DNA of 46,000 nucleotides, taken from NCBI GenBank assembly GCA_017520185.1, contig JAFXGO010000023.1, positions 1 to 46,000 of the forward strand. The letters are read 5' to 3'. This document shows, piece after piece, positions 7,658 to 15,352 of this stretch. The position numbers and the translations under genes are program-made. Position 1 is the stretch's first letter, and each line of letters starts with the position of its first letter. The notes beneath the pieces were generated by a model. That model was not told the origin of the DNA. It did no database searches and saw nothing but the letters and a program-made list of their open reading frames with translations. Origin of the DNA: Elusimicrobiaceae bacterium (lineage in GTDB: Bacteria > Elusimicrobiota > Elusimicrobia > Elusimicrobiales > Elusimicrobiaceae).

Positions 7658-7684
7658 AAAAAACGGCCTTTTGGCCGTTTTTAA
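7658..7684 (-). terminator. Terminator of the phosphoesterase-like gene
   Basis: AAAACGGCC (7660-7668) and GGCCGTTTT (7673-7681) pair around TTTT; on the minus strand a T run follows. Confidence 0.8.
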
Positions 7685-7689
7685 AATGT

Positions 7690-8859
7690 TTATAAGAATA
7701 ATTCCACTTGGTCTATTTGTTTACCCTGATCATTAAATACGTGTATCGTCAATTTGCGGTCTACAATTTTTACTTCCGCAAAATGATATCCCGCCACAAA
7801 ACGCGCCGTAGAACGATGGCTGCTCATGCGCTTGGTGGGTGTAGCACCGCCACCGCCCAAGGTAATATAGGTGACCCCGCGTTGATTAGGCTCATCTTCA
7901 AGCATAGGGAAAGTGCGCTCATAATTGGCTTCTGCCCCTTGCAACACCAAATCTACGCCATACTTCTCAAACAAAGGCACAAAGCGCGCCGCCACCTCAT
8001 TGGCAGGGCCTTTGGCTCCGGTGGAGTACATAGGAGCATTAAGCACCACTATTTTCCATTTTTCGGCAGCTCCGCCCAACGCACTCTGAAGCCATTTATA
8101 CTGGGCGGACTTTTCGTCTATATTCGGTGCCCAAACCGCCCCATACGCAGCATTGGTATCTAAAAATATAAAACGGGCGTTGGCTGTATCAAAAAAGTAA
8201 TATTTAGGGGTGGCATTGGACCAACTCATATCATGAAAATGAGAATAATTGGTACGCACAAAAGATTTACTTTCTCTTTTTTCCCGCTCGGCCCCATACT
8301 CATTGGCTCCAAGCGCAATAAACAAGGGGGTTTTGGCCAAAACTTCTTGATAAGGTGTAAAAAATTCCGCATTGGCATCTTCGTCAAGACCGCTGGCCGT
8401 CAAATCACCTGTGTGAATAACGAAATCGGCCTCTTTTTGTGCCATTTGGCTGGCTAATAAGGCTTTGGCTGAGGCATTTTCCCCTGCTGTATTTCCAAAA
8501 GCCAAAAACTTAACCTCTTTCCTCTCGGGACTGTATAACGTACGGAAAGACCCCTCTATCGGGGCTTGCAAACCGTCTTTGGCAGCATTATAAACATATA
8601 AGCGATAGCAAAAATCCTGATTAGGCACCAGACCGTAAAGAACGGCTTTGTGTTGCGTATCCTCCGGGCTGATTTTCATAATTTGGTTGCAACGCGGAGA
8701 CGGACCATATTCCAACCAAGCAGGCGTTTGTTCATCGGTTTGCCAACGCAAAATCATGGTGGTTTGGGTAGGATTCTCAAGATAAGGGCCGCGCACCACT
8801 TGAGCCGCCTGAGCAACAATACTTAAAAAAAGAAAAAAGATAATCAATAAGTTTTTCAT
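7690..8859 (-). CDS. Secreted purple-acid-phosphatase-like protein, probable pseudoenzyme
   Basis: 389 aa. Signal peptide 1-19 (AQA), Fn3-like domain about 20-108 (RGPYLENPTQTTMILRWQT is the purple acid phosphatase N-terminal start), metallophosphoesterase domain about 115-389. The fold markers are there, but the metal ligands are replaced: N123 in FGNTAG where GD is expected, A185-N186 in GANEYG for GNHEYG, N274 in LNAP for the His of VxxHxP, and A309/A311 in GAEANYER for GHxHxYER. Only D152 (TGD) remains. It is thus very likely catalytically dead, perhaps a binding protein. The start chosen is the ATG at 8859, 7 nt after a TGCTAAAAT extended -10; the upstream 13 in-frame codons would overlap this promoter. 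Confidence 0.8.
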   Translation of the reverse strand: MKNLLIIFFLFLSIVAQAAQVVRGPYLENPTQTTMILRWQTDEQTPAWLEYGPSPRCNQIMKISPEDTQHKAVLYGLVPNQDFCYRLYVYNAAKDGLQAPIEGSFRTLYSPERKEVKFLAFGNTAGENASAKALLASQMAQKEADFVIHTGDLTASGLDEDANAEFFTPYQEVLAKTPLFIALGANEYGAEREKRESKSFVRTNYSHFHDMSWSNATPKYYFFDTANARFIFLDTNAAYGAVWAPNIDEKSAQYKWLQSALGGAAEKWKIVVLNAPMYSTGAKGPANEVAARFVPLFEKYGVDLVLQGAEANYERTFPMLEDEPNQRGVTYITLGGGGATPTKRMSSHRSTARFVAGYHFAEVKIVDRKLTIHVFNDQGKQIDQVELFL

Positions 8860-8866
8860 ATGATAT

Positions 8867-8875
8867 ATTTTAGCA
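8867..8875 (-). promoter_or_regulatory. Extended -10 TGCTAAAAT, leaderless type
   Basis: On the minus strand TGC-TAAAAT ends 7 nt before the ATG at 8859; no Shine-Dalgarno. It fixes the start of the phosphoesterase-like gene. Confidence 0.6.
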
Positions 8876-8924
8876 AAATATATCCACTCTTCCCCCAAAA
8901 AAGCCTGTCAGAAAGCCCTAAATT

Positions 8925-8933
8925 TGCTAAATT
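8925..8933 (+). promoter_or_regulatory. Extended -10 TGCTAAATT, leaderless type
   Basis: TGC-TAAATT ends 7 nt before the ATG at 8941; no Shine-Dalgarno. It lies back to back with the promoter at 8867, in an 81-bp divergent intergenic region. Confidence 0.6.
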
Positions 8934-8940
8934 ATGAAGT

Positions 8941-9822
8941 ATGAGAAAAACTATTCTTCTTTTTATTTTATTTTTGGGCGCTTTAGGCGCACATGCTTAT
9001 AACGTAGATGCTACCGCCGCGTACGTCTATTCTTCCGACCATAATCAGGCCGTTTTAGGTGCTTCTGTACCGTTGGGAGTTAACACCGTCATCGGAGTAA
9101 GAGGCAAATACGTGGAAGACAAACAAGAAAGTGTATTGAAAGAAAATACTTATTCCGTTTCTTTGCCCGTACAGTTGGATTTGGATTTGGTAAAACTCAA
9201 TTTAACGCCCTTTTATTATTTTAAAAATGAGTTTTCTTTTGCCGCCGAAAAAGACCCCTATGCTTACGGCATCAACGCACAATTGGTCATGAATTTACAA
9301 CAAAATGAAATTGACGAACTTTATACGCAAGGCTATATCGGGGTTTCCTATGCCAGACAAAATGGTATTTTGGTGGAGAATGCCGTTCCCGATGAAACTG
9401 ACTATACCCAAATGGCTTATACACTGGGGATTCGTCAAAACTTTTTTAGCGCATTTACATTTCACGTAGCAGCTACAGCTTTTCACTATCCTAACGGTAT
9501 TAGCGATGTGACGGCTTTCTATGGGGTATTAGATCAAAATGATTTGGCTTATGCGCAGTCTTATGACGTGAATCGCGAATTGGGCAAATACACCCTTTCA
9601 GCACGCATGACTCGTATTTGGGCGGAGGAACAATCCACCCTTTATTTAGGTTATCATTTTGCAGAATTTCATACCGCCACCTCTCAACATTCCTTTTTAT
9701 TAGGAAACAGTTTCCGCGTAGGACAGCGCGCCAAAGTAGATGCCGCGTATAACCACTTGCGCAATAGCGATAACAAAGACAAGAGAGATATATTCTTTAT
9801 CAACTTAAATGTTGCTTTTTAA
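8941..9822 (+). CDS. Predicted outer membrane beta-barrel protein
   Basis: 293 aa, no family recognised. Residues 1-19 are a signal peptide (hydrophobic core, AHA then YN). The mature part consists of alternating polar/hydrophobic stretches typical of transmembrane beta strands, about 10-12 of them (for example TYSVSLPVQLDLDL, LNLTPFYYFKNEF, STLYLGYHFAEF), and ends in phenylalanine (NLNVAF), the BAM recognition residue. It contains no cysteine. It is the first gene of a four-gene operon (next gene 11 nt downstream) with a histidine kinase, so it may be a porin whose expression or state is linked to that signalling. Confidence 0.65.
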   Translation: MRKTILLFILFLGALGAHAYNVDATAAYVYSSDHNQAVLGASVPLGVNTVIGVRGKYVEDKQESVLKENTYSVSLPVQLDLDLVKLNLTPFYYFKNEFSFAAEKDPYAYGINAQLVMNLQQNEIDELYTQGYIGVSYARQNGILVENAVPDETDYTQMAYTLGIRQNFFSAFTFHVAATAFHYPNGISDVTAFYGVLDQNDLAYAQSYDVNRELGKYTLSARMTRIWAEEQSTLYLGYHFAEFHTATSQHSFLLGNSFRVGQRAKVDAAYNHLRNSDNKDKRDIFFINLNVAF

Positions 9823-9833
9823 CGGGGAAAAAT

Positions 9834-10607
9834 ATGCCTGAAAACGAAAAGATGGATACTAGCAATCAGATCACTCACACTCAAGATGCAGCCAAAATGC
9901 TCTCTCTGGTGTCGCATAAACTCAGAACGCCGCTTTCCATTATTAATGGATATTCGGAGGCTATTTTATCTCAATCCTCCAAAGAAAAATTTTCCCCTTT
10001 TACCACCAAAGCCTTAGAGGAAATCAACAAACAAGGCATCAAACTGTGTGCTTTGGTGGATAAACTTATGTTTTTTAACAAAGTGGAAAACTTACAACCC
10101 AAAGATTTGGCAAAAAAACAAATTAATTTAAAAAATTTGTTAAAAGTTTGTGCTAATGATGCCATTTCCCATGAGGAAGATTCTTCCACCGTTCCCTCCA
10201 CTTCCGCCATTGCCAAACGGGGAACTTTTATTGAAATAGACTGTCCGTCTAATTTAGAGATCAAAAGCGATGAAGAATTGATGGCATTTCTATTGGAAGA
10301 ATTGATAACTAATGCCATTAAATTCAATACAAAGGCAGAAAAGATCATCAAGGTTCAATGTGCTCATCATGGAGATAGTGTATCCATTTCCGTACGCGAT
10401 TATGGAACAGGCGTAAGACCTCAGGACGTCAATAAAATTTTTGAGCGTTTTTACCAAGTAGATGATTATTTTACCGGCCAAATTGATGGTTGGGGTTTGG
10501 GTCTTCCGATGGTGAAAAAAATACTGGATTTACATGGCGGAAGCATCAGTGTCATCTCAGACAGAGGCTTAGGCACCATCTTTACGGTTAGTTTACCCAT
10601 TGTATGA
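9834..10607 (+). CDS. Cytosolic sensor histidine kinase
   Basis: 257 aa with no membrane segment and no PAS or HAMP domain. HisKA at about 25-90 has the H-box SHKLRTPLSIINGYSEA; the HATPase domain has the N-box ELITNAIKFN, G1 DYGTGV, F-box FERFYQVDD and G2 GWGLGLPMVKKI, and ends TIFTVSLP. All catalytic boxes are intact, so it should autophosphorylate. The N-terminal 20 residues are too short for a sensor, so input must come from a partner. No response regulator is adjacent. Its stop overlaps the next start (ATGA), indicating translational coupling with the helical protein, which is a candidate partner. Shine-Dalgarno GGGGAA. Confidence 0.85.
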   Translation: MPENEKMDTSNQITHTQDAAKMLSLVSHKLRTPLSIINGYSEAILSQSSKEKFSPFTTKALEEINKQGIKLCALVDKLMFFNKVENLQPKDLAKKQINLKNLLKVCANDAISHEEDSSTVPSTSAIAKRGTFIEIDCPSNLEIKSDEELMAFLLEELITNAIKFNTKAEKIIKVQCAHHGDSVSISVRDYGTGVRPQDVNKIFERFYQVDDYFTGQIDGWGLGLPMVKKILDLHGGSISVISDRGLGTIFTVSLPIV

Positions 10608-11107
10608 CATCAACAGATTTATTGGACAATATTTCTCAACAGACGGATTCTTTTCGTAATTTGGTCTTGAAAGAGACTTCTTCTCTGCGTGATTTTACGC
10701 GTCGTTTAGAGCAAATCTTAAGCCAAGACCATAAGAATATCCAAGTAAGAGATACCGCTTTTTCTGCGGAATTTTCTTCTTTTTGTACTTCTCTGAGAAA
10801 AGAGTTTGACCAACAGTTAAATTTTTGGCAAGAAAACAGGCCTTTGTTGCGTACTTGCACGTTAAAAGCAGACTATTCTCTTGTATTGGCGGCGAAAAGT
10901 TTTTCTTTGCGTGCCAAAACCCTCTCAAGATCTGCTGATGATTTTTCCACCGCTTACAATAACTTCAACCGATTTTATAAAAAATATACATTAGAAAAAT
11001 TACCGGTTTGGTTATTAACATCTTGTTGTGATGATTTAAACAACTTAACCGGAAAAATTTTATTCTTATCCAGAGAAGTATCCAAAAAAACGGGGGAGGC
11101 CAAATGA
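10604..11107 (+). CDS. Helical protein of unknown function, coupled to the histidine kinase
   Basis: 167 aa, no family recognised. It is almost entirely predicted helix, rich in Ser, Leu, Lys and Phe, with no membrane segment or signal peptide. It has four cysteines (SFCTSL, RTCTLK, and a TSCCDD pair near the C-terminus) and no conserved histidine in a helix that would suggest an HPt domain. It overlaps the kinase by 4 nt (ATGA) and the PerM-type transporter by 4 nt (ATGATG), so the three are made together in fixed ratio. Its position suggests an adaptor or sensor between kinase and exporter; this is inference only. Confidence 0.6.
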   Translation: MTSTDLLDNISQQTDSFRNLVLKETSSLRDFTRRLEQILSQDHKNIQVRDTAFSAEFSSFCTSLRKEFDQQLNFWQENRPLLRTCTLKADYSLVLAAKSFSLRAKTLSRSADDFSTAYNNFNRFYKKYTLEKLPVWLLTSCCDDLNNLTGKILFLSREVSKKTGEAK

Positions 11108-12132
11108 TGGACAAAACCGAAAAGACAAGCCTTTATTATCAGCGAATGAACCTTATTTGTTTAACAATTATTGCTGCCGGTATCATTACAGCCGGACTTA
11201 TCTATACCCGCGCCTTAATGATTCCATTGGTCATTGCCATTTTTGCTTACACGATTTTAGGACAAGCGGCTTCTTTGTTGCATCGGCGGTTTAATTTTCC
11301 GGCTTGGGCTGCGCTAACGGTGGCTATTCTCTTTTTTGTTTTGTGTTTTTCGGGCATTATTTATTTTACGGTCAACTCTGTGGGAAACTTTCTTAAAGAG
11401 GCGGAGATGTATCGTGATAATTTGCTCGGCTCCGTATCTGATGTGCTTACCAAACTCTCCGAACGCGGCATAGATTTGGACCGCACCTCTATTATGGCCT
11501 ATTTAAAAGATTTGCCGTTATTTGCCTGGTTTAAAAATTTCGGTGGGCAGTTGTTCTCCCTCTTTTCCAACTCTACTTTGATTATTCTGTTTATTATTTT
11601 CTTGTTATTGGGAGAGAAAAAGTTGCTGGCGGCCTCCCCCAACAAAACCGTACAAGAAATGCTATCCAACATTTCCAAATATCTTTCCGTCAAACTTACC
11701 ACCTCTTTGGTGACAGCATTAATTGTTTGGTTTATTTTAGTGCTTTTTAAAGTTAAAATGGCCTTCTTATTTGGCTTGTTAACTTTCTTGCTCAATTTTA
11801 TTCCTAGTGTCGGCTCTATTATTGCAGTGCTTTTGCCGGCTCCGGTGTTGTTTTTGCAATACGGTGCGGGAACGAACTTTTTTGTAGTGTTGGGTTTAAT
11901 GACTGCCACTCAATTTACGATCGGCAATTTAATTGAGCCGCACATGATGGGAGACGGTATGGACTTGCACCCCGTAGTGGTGATTGCTTCTTTAATCTTT
12001 TGGAGTTTGGTATGGGGTGTACCGGGAGCCTTCTTATCTGTTCCCATTACTGCTTCCATTAAAATTGTGTTAAGCAAAATGAAGCACACTCGGCCGGTGG
12101 CAGAACTACTAGCAGGCAGACTTCCACAATAA
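11104..12132 (+). CDS. AI-2E family (PerM/TqsA) transporter
   Basis: 342 aa with about 7-8 membrane segments: two near residues 15-50, one at 65-90, then a soluble stretch (residues about 95-150) and a C-terminal bundle ending in the family signatures FLLNFIPSVGSIIAVLLP, NLIEPHMMG and WGVPGAFLSVPI. These are characteristic of the AI-2E exporter superfamily, whose members export autoinducer-2 or other small solutes or act as Na+/H+ antiporters. Substrate cannot be predicted. It is the last gene of the barrel-kinase-helical operon and may be the regulated output. Initiates at ATG ATG; either Met could be used. Confidence 0.85.
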   Translation: MMDKTEKTSLYYQRMNLICLTIIAAGIITAGLIYTRALMIPLVIAIFAYTILGQAASLLHRRFNFPAWAALTVAILFFVLCFSGIIYFTVNSVGNFLKEAEMYRDNLLGSVSDVLTKLSERGIDLDRTSIMAYLKDLPLFAWFKNFGGQLFSLFSNSTLIILFIIFLLLGEKKLLAASPNKTVQEMLSNISKYLSVKLTTSLVTALIVWFILVLFKVKMAFLFGLLTFLLNFIPSVGSIIAVLLPAPVLFLQYGAGTNFFVVLGLMTATQFTIGNLIEPHMMGDGMDLHPVVVIASLIFWSLVWGVPGAFLSVPITASIKIVLSKMKHTRPVAELLAGRLPQ

Positions 12133-12137
12133 AATTT

Positions 12138-12164
12138 AACCCCGCTTCAAAAGCGGGGTTTTTG
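12138..12164. terminator. Terminator after the transporter operon
   Basis: AACCCCGCTT and AAGCGGGGTT form a perfect 10-bp stem with loop CAA and a TTTTT tail. Confidence 0.9.
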
Positions 12165-12187
12165 TTGTCCGGATATTTTTATTCCAT

Positions 12188-12396
12188 CTAATAACAGGAA
12201 CTAGACATACCCCCACCCACAAGACATGTTGTCCCGCTTTCGCTGTTAACAAACCCCCAATCAGCACAATCCCCATTGCACATACGTCTTTCGGGCGGCA
12301 AAGCCACCGCTGACAAAATACCGATAATTAACACTACCACCAACAGTTCTATCAGTGTAAAACCGCTTGTATTTCTTTTTTAGATAAATTTTTCAT
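12188..12396 (-). pseudogene. Type IV pilin copy with internal deletion and frameshift
   Basis: An ATG with an AAGGAG Shine-Dalgarno starts MKNLSKK, but the frame then stops (TGA about 14 codons in). In another frame the pilin helix [19 protein letters not shown] is perfect up to ALP, and is then joined directly to the C-terminal part [13 protein letters not shown], ending SSCY and TAG. About 80-90 codons of the middle are missing. The gene has thus both a small indel near the leader and a large in-frame-like deletion. Promoter and ribosome site are intact, so the transcript may still be made. Confidence 0.9.
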
Positions 12397-12434
12397 CTAA
12401 AATCTCCTTTTTTGTTAATGTTTCTTATAAGAAA

Positions 12435-12443
12435 AATTTAACA
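12435..12443 (-). promoter_or_regulatory. Extended -10 TGTTAAATT of the broken pilin
   Basis: Identical 9-mer to the -10 region of pilin copy A. A TTGACC lies 12 nt upstream, too close for a normal -35. Confidence 0.45.
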
Positions 12444-12483
12444 AAAAAATTAGGTCAAGACTTTTTAAAATTTCTCTAAAACA

Positions 12484-12513
12484 AAAACCCCTCACCTGTC
12501 GGCGAGGGGTTTT
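12484..12513 (-). terminator. Terminator of the 176-aa secreted protein gene
   Basis: AAAACCCCTC (12484-12493) and GAGGGGTTTT (12504-12513); on the minus strand a T-rich tail follows. Confidence 0.85.
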
Positions 12514-12526
12514 AAAAAATATATTT

Positions 12527-13057
12527 CTATTGCACAGATACCGTTTCCGGGCCTTGTTCGTCTACAGAAAGTTCCGAGAAATCCGGCATTTCGCGGCGGA
12601 CTCTATTAAACAGGTCAGAGGCCGTTGCGCGGCTGATAAAACTTTCCCATTCGGCAGGAGACATTTCAAAATCATCCATCACCACGAAGGAAATTTCCCG
12701 AGAGGAGTCTTTCCCCAACGGTTTCGTACGGGCATATTCACGCTCCAACTCCACATAACGGCTGGCGATGGCATAGTCTATATCTTCTTGCGTATAGCCC
12801 ATTTGGTTGGCTTCTTCCGTTAAAGTATTGGTATCCACTATACCTTCCACTTTCGGCGTTTCTTGCTGTACTGAATCTGCATTAGCAGGGACAATAACTT
12901 GGCTGTTTTCGGAGAAAGAGGAAGAATCCTTTTCCACACTGGGGCCACCCGTTTCACGACCGGAAATCAAATTAGAACAGGCCGACGGATGGACAATAAA
13001 ATAAACACTCAACACAATGAGTAAAAGTACGGCTGATTTTAATAAAATTCTTATCAC
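12527..13057 (-). CDS. Membrane-anchored hypothetical protein
   Basis: 176 aa, not recognised. Residues about 5-25 are one hydrophobic segment (signal anchor or uncleaved signal) followed by SACSN, which lacks a good lipobox. Residues 30-75 are Ser/Glu-rich and probably disordered; 75-176 are acidic and helical with GYTQEDIDYAIASRY and FEMSPAEWESFISRA. The start is GTG at 13057, preceded at 6-nt spacing by a GGAGGA Shine-Dalgarno. It follows the envelope operon by 57 nt but has its own TGCTATTCT -10 in that gap. Likely periplasmic; no function proposed. Confidence 0.6.
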   Translation of the reverse strand: MIRILLKSAVLLLIVLSVYFIVHPSACSNLISGRETGGPSVEKDSSSFSENSQVIVPANADSVQQETPKVEGIVDTNTLTEEANQMGYTQEDIDYAIASRYVELEREYARTKPLGKDSSREISFVVMDDFEMSPAEWESFISRATASDLFNRVRREMPDFSELSVDEQGPETVSVQ

Positions 13058-13079
13058 AAAATTCCTCCATTTCTTTTAT

Positions 13080-13088
13080 AGAATAGCA
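13080..13088 (-). promoter_or_regulatory. Extended -10 TGCTATTCT
   Basis: On the minus strand TGC-TATTCT lies about 22 nt before the GTG at 13057, with TTGTTA 16 nt upstream of the hexamer as a possible -35. Here a normal leader with Shine-Dalgarno follows. Confidence 0.5.
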
Positions 13089-13114
13089 AATTTTAACTTT
13101 TTAACAAAAATTTT

Positions 13115-13657
13115 TTATTTATTGGGCGCATTTTGCAGCACAGCCACACTCTGTATAAACTGCGGATTGGCAAAAATTTCCTGTAAAATTTTGGCAAATT
13201 CCGGATCTTGAGCATGTTTAGCCAAAACCTGCTGCAACTGTGGATACTGCTGCAATAAACGCGGCAATTCCGCCCCACTCAGTTGCGCCAAAGTAATTTC
13301 CTCTCCGGTTGCTTTGCGCAAATCTGCATAAAAAGCCTGTATTTTTGGATTTTGTTTATAATCATTTAATACGGAAATCAATGTTTCTTGGGCTTGTTGT
13401 TTGATAGCTTCCGGACCTAAAGGAGCATCTTCTAAAAAAATTTCTTCCTCTTTTATATCCGGCAGTTTGGCAAAAACAGGCATTTGCGGCGCAGCGGGAG
13501 TATAATCTATCGGCACATTGTGAAAAGTATAAGTAGCCGGTTCTTCTTCGATTTGTTGCGCCACATAACTTTCGTACATGCGATACACTCTCACGCCTGC
13601 TATAAAAGCCAGACCCACTATGATAATCGTTAAAAAGAACCGGCTTGTTTTGCTCAT
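13115..13657 (-). CDS. Membrane-anchored hypothetical protein, last gene of the envelope operon
   Basis: 180 aa, not recognised. One membrane segment at residues about 5-25 (FFLTIIIVGLAFIAGV) with the remainder predicted outside: a Pro-rich linker (35-60), then helices with NPKIQAFYADLRKATGEEI and a repeated pattern in LLQQYPQLQQVLAKHAQDPEFAKILQEI. The start is the ATG at 13657, 4 nt after the FKBP stop; a TTG at 13681 inside the FKBP gene would also be in frame but has no support. Likely co-expressed with the FKBP isomerase and the lipoproteins upstream. Confidence 0.6.
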   Translation of the reverse strand: MSKTSRFFLTIIIVGLAFIAGVRVYRMYESYVAQQIEEEPATYTFHNVPIDYTPAAPQMPVFAKLPDIKEEEIFLEDAPLGPEAIKQQAQETLISVLNDYKQNPKIQAFYADLRKATGEEITLAQLSGAELPRLLQQYPQLQQVLAKHAQDPEFAKILQEIFANPQFIQSVAVLQNAPNK

Positions 13658-13661
13658 AAAA

Positions 13662-14393
13662 TTAGTCTTCAATGCCCACAAGTTCTACTGTAAATATTAA
13701 AGTAGAACCGGCCGGGATTACCCCTACCGGACGGTTGCCGTATGCTGTTTCGGCAGGGCAAACCACTGTGGCTTTAGAGGAAGGACGCATTTGCTGCAAG
13801 GCTTTGGTCCAGCAGGGCACCACGTCTGTTAATTTGGTCGTAAAAGTTTCATTACGGTCGTAAGAACTGTCAAATTTAGTACCATCGACCAATTTCCCCT
13901 CATAATGTACGGTCACTTTGCTATCTGTTTTAGGAGTACGGCCCTTTCCTTTTTTAGCCAGTTTAATCATGGCACCGTTATCTAATACTTTTACGCCCTT
14001 TTCTTTGGAAAAGTTCTCCAAATATTCTTTTTGTTCCTGTAGATGTCTTTGGCTAATAATTTCAGCATCTTTTTGGTACTTTTCAATAATCTGGGCCTTA
14101 TAATCGTCCAATTTGGTTTGGGATTCTTTATTAAGCAAACTGTCTCTCATACCTTGAGAAAGAGCTTTATAATCGTCTTCATTATCCAAAATCAACTGAC
14201 GTTTCAAATTATCTCCCAACAAAAAACCTAAAGAGTACAACATTTTATTGCGCTCGGCAGGATCTTGCACCGGTTCGGCAGTTTCTTGTACGGCCGTTTC
14301 TGCCGGCACTTGCTCTGAAGCGGCAACGGTTTCTTGCGCAGAAGCAGAAACGAATAAAGAAAAGACAAATAAGAGTGTTAATAGTTTTTTCAT
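13662..14393 (-). CDS. FKBP-type peptidyl-prolyl cis-trans isomerase, Mip/FkpA-like
   Basis: 243 aa. Signal peptide 1-19 (SASAQ), an N-terminal helical dimerisation domain at about 45-130 (YSLGFLLGDNLKRQ is typical of FKBP_N), a linker and a C-terminal FKBP domain from about 150: VTVHYEGKLVDGTKFDSSYDRNE, VVPCWTKALQQM, ETAYGNRPVG, IPAGSTLIFTVELV. Active-site aromatic and aspartate residues are present; the usual V-x-G-W is CW here. It catalyses proline isomerisation and acts as a periplasmic chaperone. Shine-Dalgarno CAGGAGA. It follows the LPP20-like gene by 11 nt. Confidence 0.9.
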   Translation of the reverse strand: MKKLLTLLFVFSLFVSASAQETVAASEQVPAETAVQETAEPVQDPAERNKMLYSLGFLLGDNLKRQLILDNEDDYKALSQGMRDSLLNKESQTKLDDYKAQIIEKYQKDAEIISQRHLQEQKEYLENFSKEKGVKVLDNGAMIKLAKKGKGRTPKTDSKVTVHYEGKLVDGTKFDSSYDRNETFTTKLTDVVPCWTKALQQMRPSSKATVVCPAETAYGNRPVGVIPAGSTLIFTVELVGIED

Positions 14394-14404
14394 ATTTTCT
14401 CCTG

Positions 14405-15343
14405 TTATTTTGTTTTTAAATAATTGGTTAAACGTTTTATGATTTCTGAAGAGGCTCTACTGCCTAAACTTTCCATACTTTTTCTGACAGAGTCTTCTCT
14501 GCGGCCCGTACCGGCACGATCATGCAAGGTAAAACTGGCAAACGTGGTGCCGGCTTGCAAATCACGCAAATGTACGGCGGCACTGGTAGTAGCCCATTCC
14601 AATCCTTTCAAGCGTTCTGAGCCATAGCCGTCCACTTTGGCATCGGCTTCCACAGACAATAAGGCTGATGTATCATTAGGGCTTACGGCACTCAATCCCA
14701 TTTGGTTGACAGAGTCTATTAATTTGGAAATTAAAAGGTCATTTTCTTCACCACGTACAATGACAGCCACTTTTACGGCTGCCAAGCGATCACTATAGAG
14801 TTTTTTATAAGTGTTAAAACGTTCGCTTTCATAGCCGGTGTGGTCCTGACTGACAAAAACATATAAATCTTGCACTGTATTACGTTTTAAAATCAATGGC
14901 TCCATAGCAAAAGCGGCCTTCAAACCCACAAATTTATCTTCCGTTGCTTGCAATTTGGCAGCCAAAGCTCCCAGCTGTGCATCTAAAGCATTTGCCGGCA
15001 CTTGCAAAATAAGTTCTGCCGTTTGGCGTTTTAAAACTGCTAAGGCAAAATAATTTTTGGGTTCTTTTTGGCTTTTATCCCGCCAAACTTTCTCCACTTG
15101 CGCATTAGCCATAATATCATCTAATTGTGCTACCACAGATACTTCCGGCACATTCTGAACAAAACTTTGACGCATATTATTTAGTGCGGCAACGGAGGCA
15201 CTTTCTTTCGTGGGGCCTTCACCGGCTACCACATAGTACGCATGCTGATCGTATTTGCTCATCTGATAACTGACGGTATTTTTATTAACACCGGCACATG
15301 CCCCTAAGGACAAAGCCCAACACAAAACTAACCATTTTTTCAT
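14405..15343 (-). CDS. LPP20-like lipoprotein
   Basis: 312 aa. Signal peptide with lipobox LGAC (Cys16), so a lipoprotein. Residues 35-140 carry the GEGPTKESASVAALNNM pattern seen in LPP20/SIMPL-type domains of lipoproteins, and the rest (about 150-312) has a second alpha/beta part with the segment LISKLIDSVNQMGL and a C-terminal SRASSEIIKRLTNYL. Function of the family is unknown. Genes of this type often lie with LpoB-like and COG3014 lipoproteins, as here. Shine-Dalgarno GAGGGG, 9 nt after the previous stop. Confidence 0.65.
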   Translation of the reverse strand: MKKWLVLCWALSLGACAGVNKNTVSYQMSKYDQHAYYVVAGEGPTKESASVAALNNMRQSFVQNVPEVSVVAQLDDIMANAQVEKVWRDKSQKEPKNYFALAVLKRQTAELILQVPANALDAQLGALAAKLQATEDKFVGLKAAFAMEPLILKRNTVQDLYVFVSQDHTGYESERFNTYKKLYSDRLAAVKVAVIVRGEENDLLISKLIDSVNQMGLSAVSPNDTSALLSVEADAKVDGYGSERLKGLEWATTSAAVHLRDLQAGTTFASFTLHDRAGTGRREDSVRKSMESLGSRASSEIIKRLTNYLKTK

Positions 15344-15352
15344 TTTTTCCCC

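Noticed and set aside
10604-11107. Helical protein as an HPt phosphotransfer domain
   Set aside because: No conserved His within a suitable helix motif was found.
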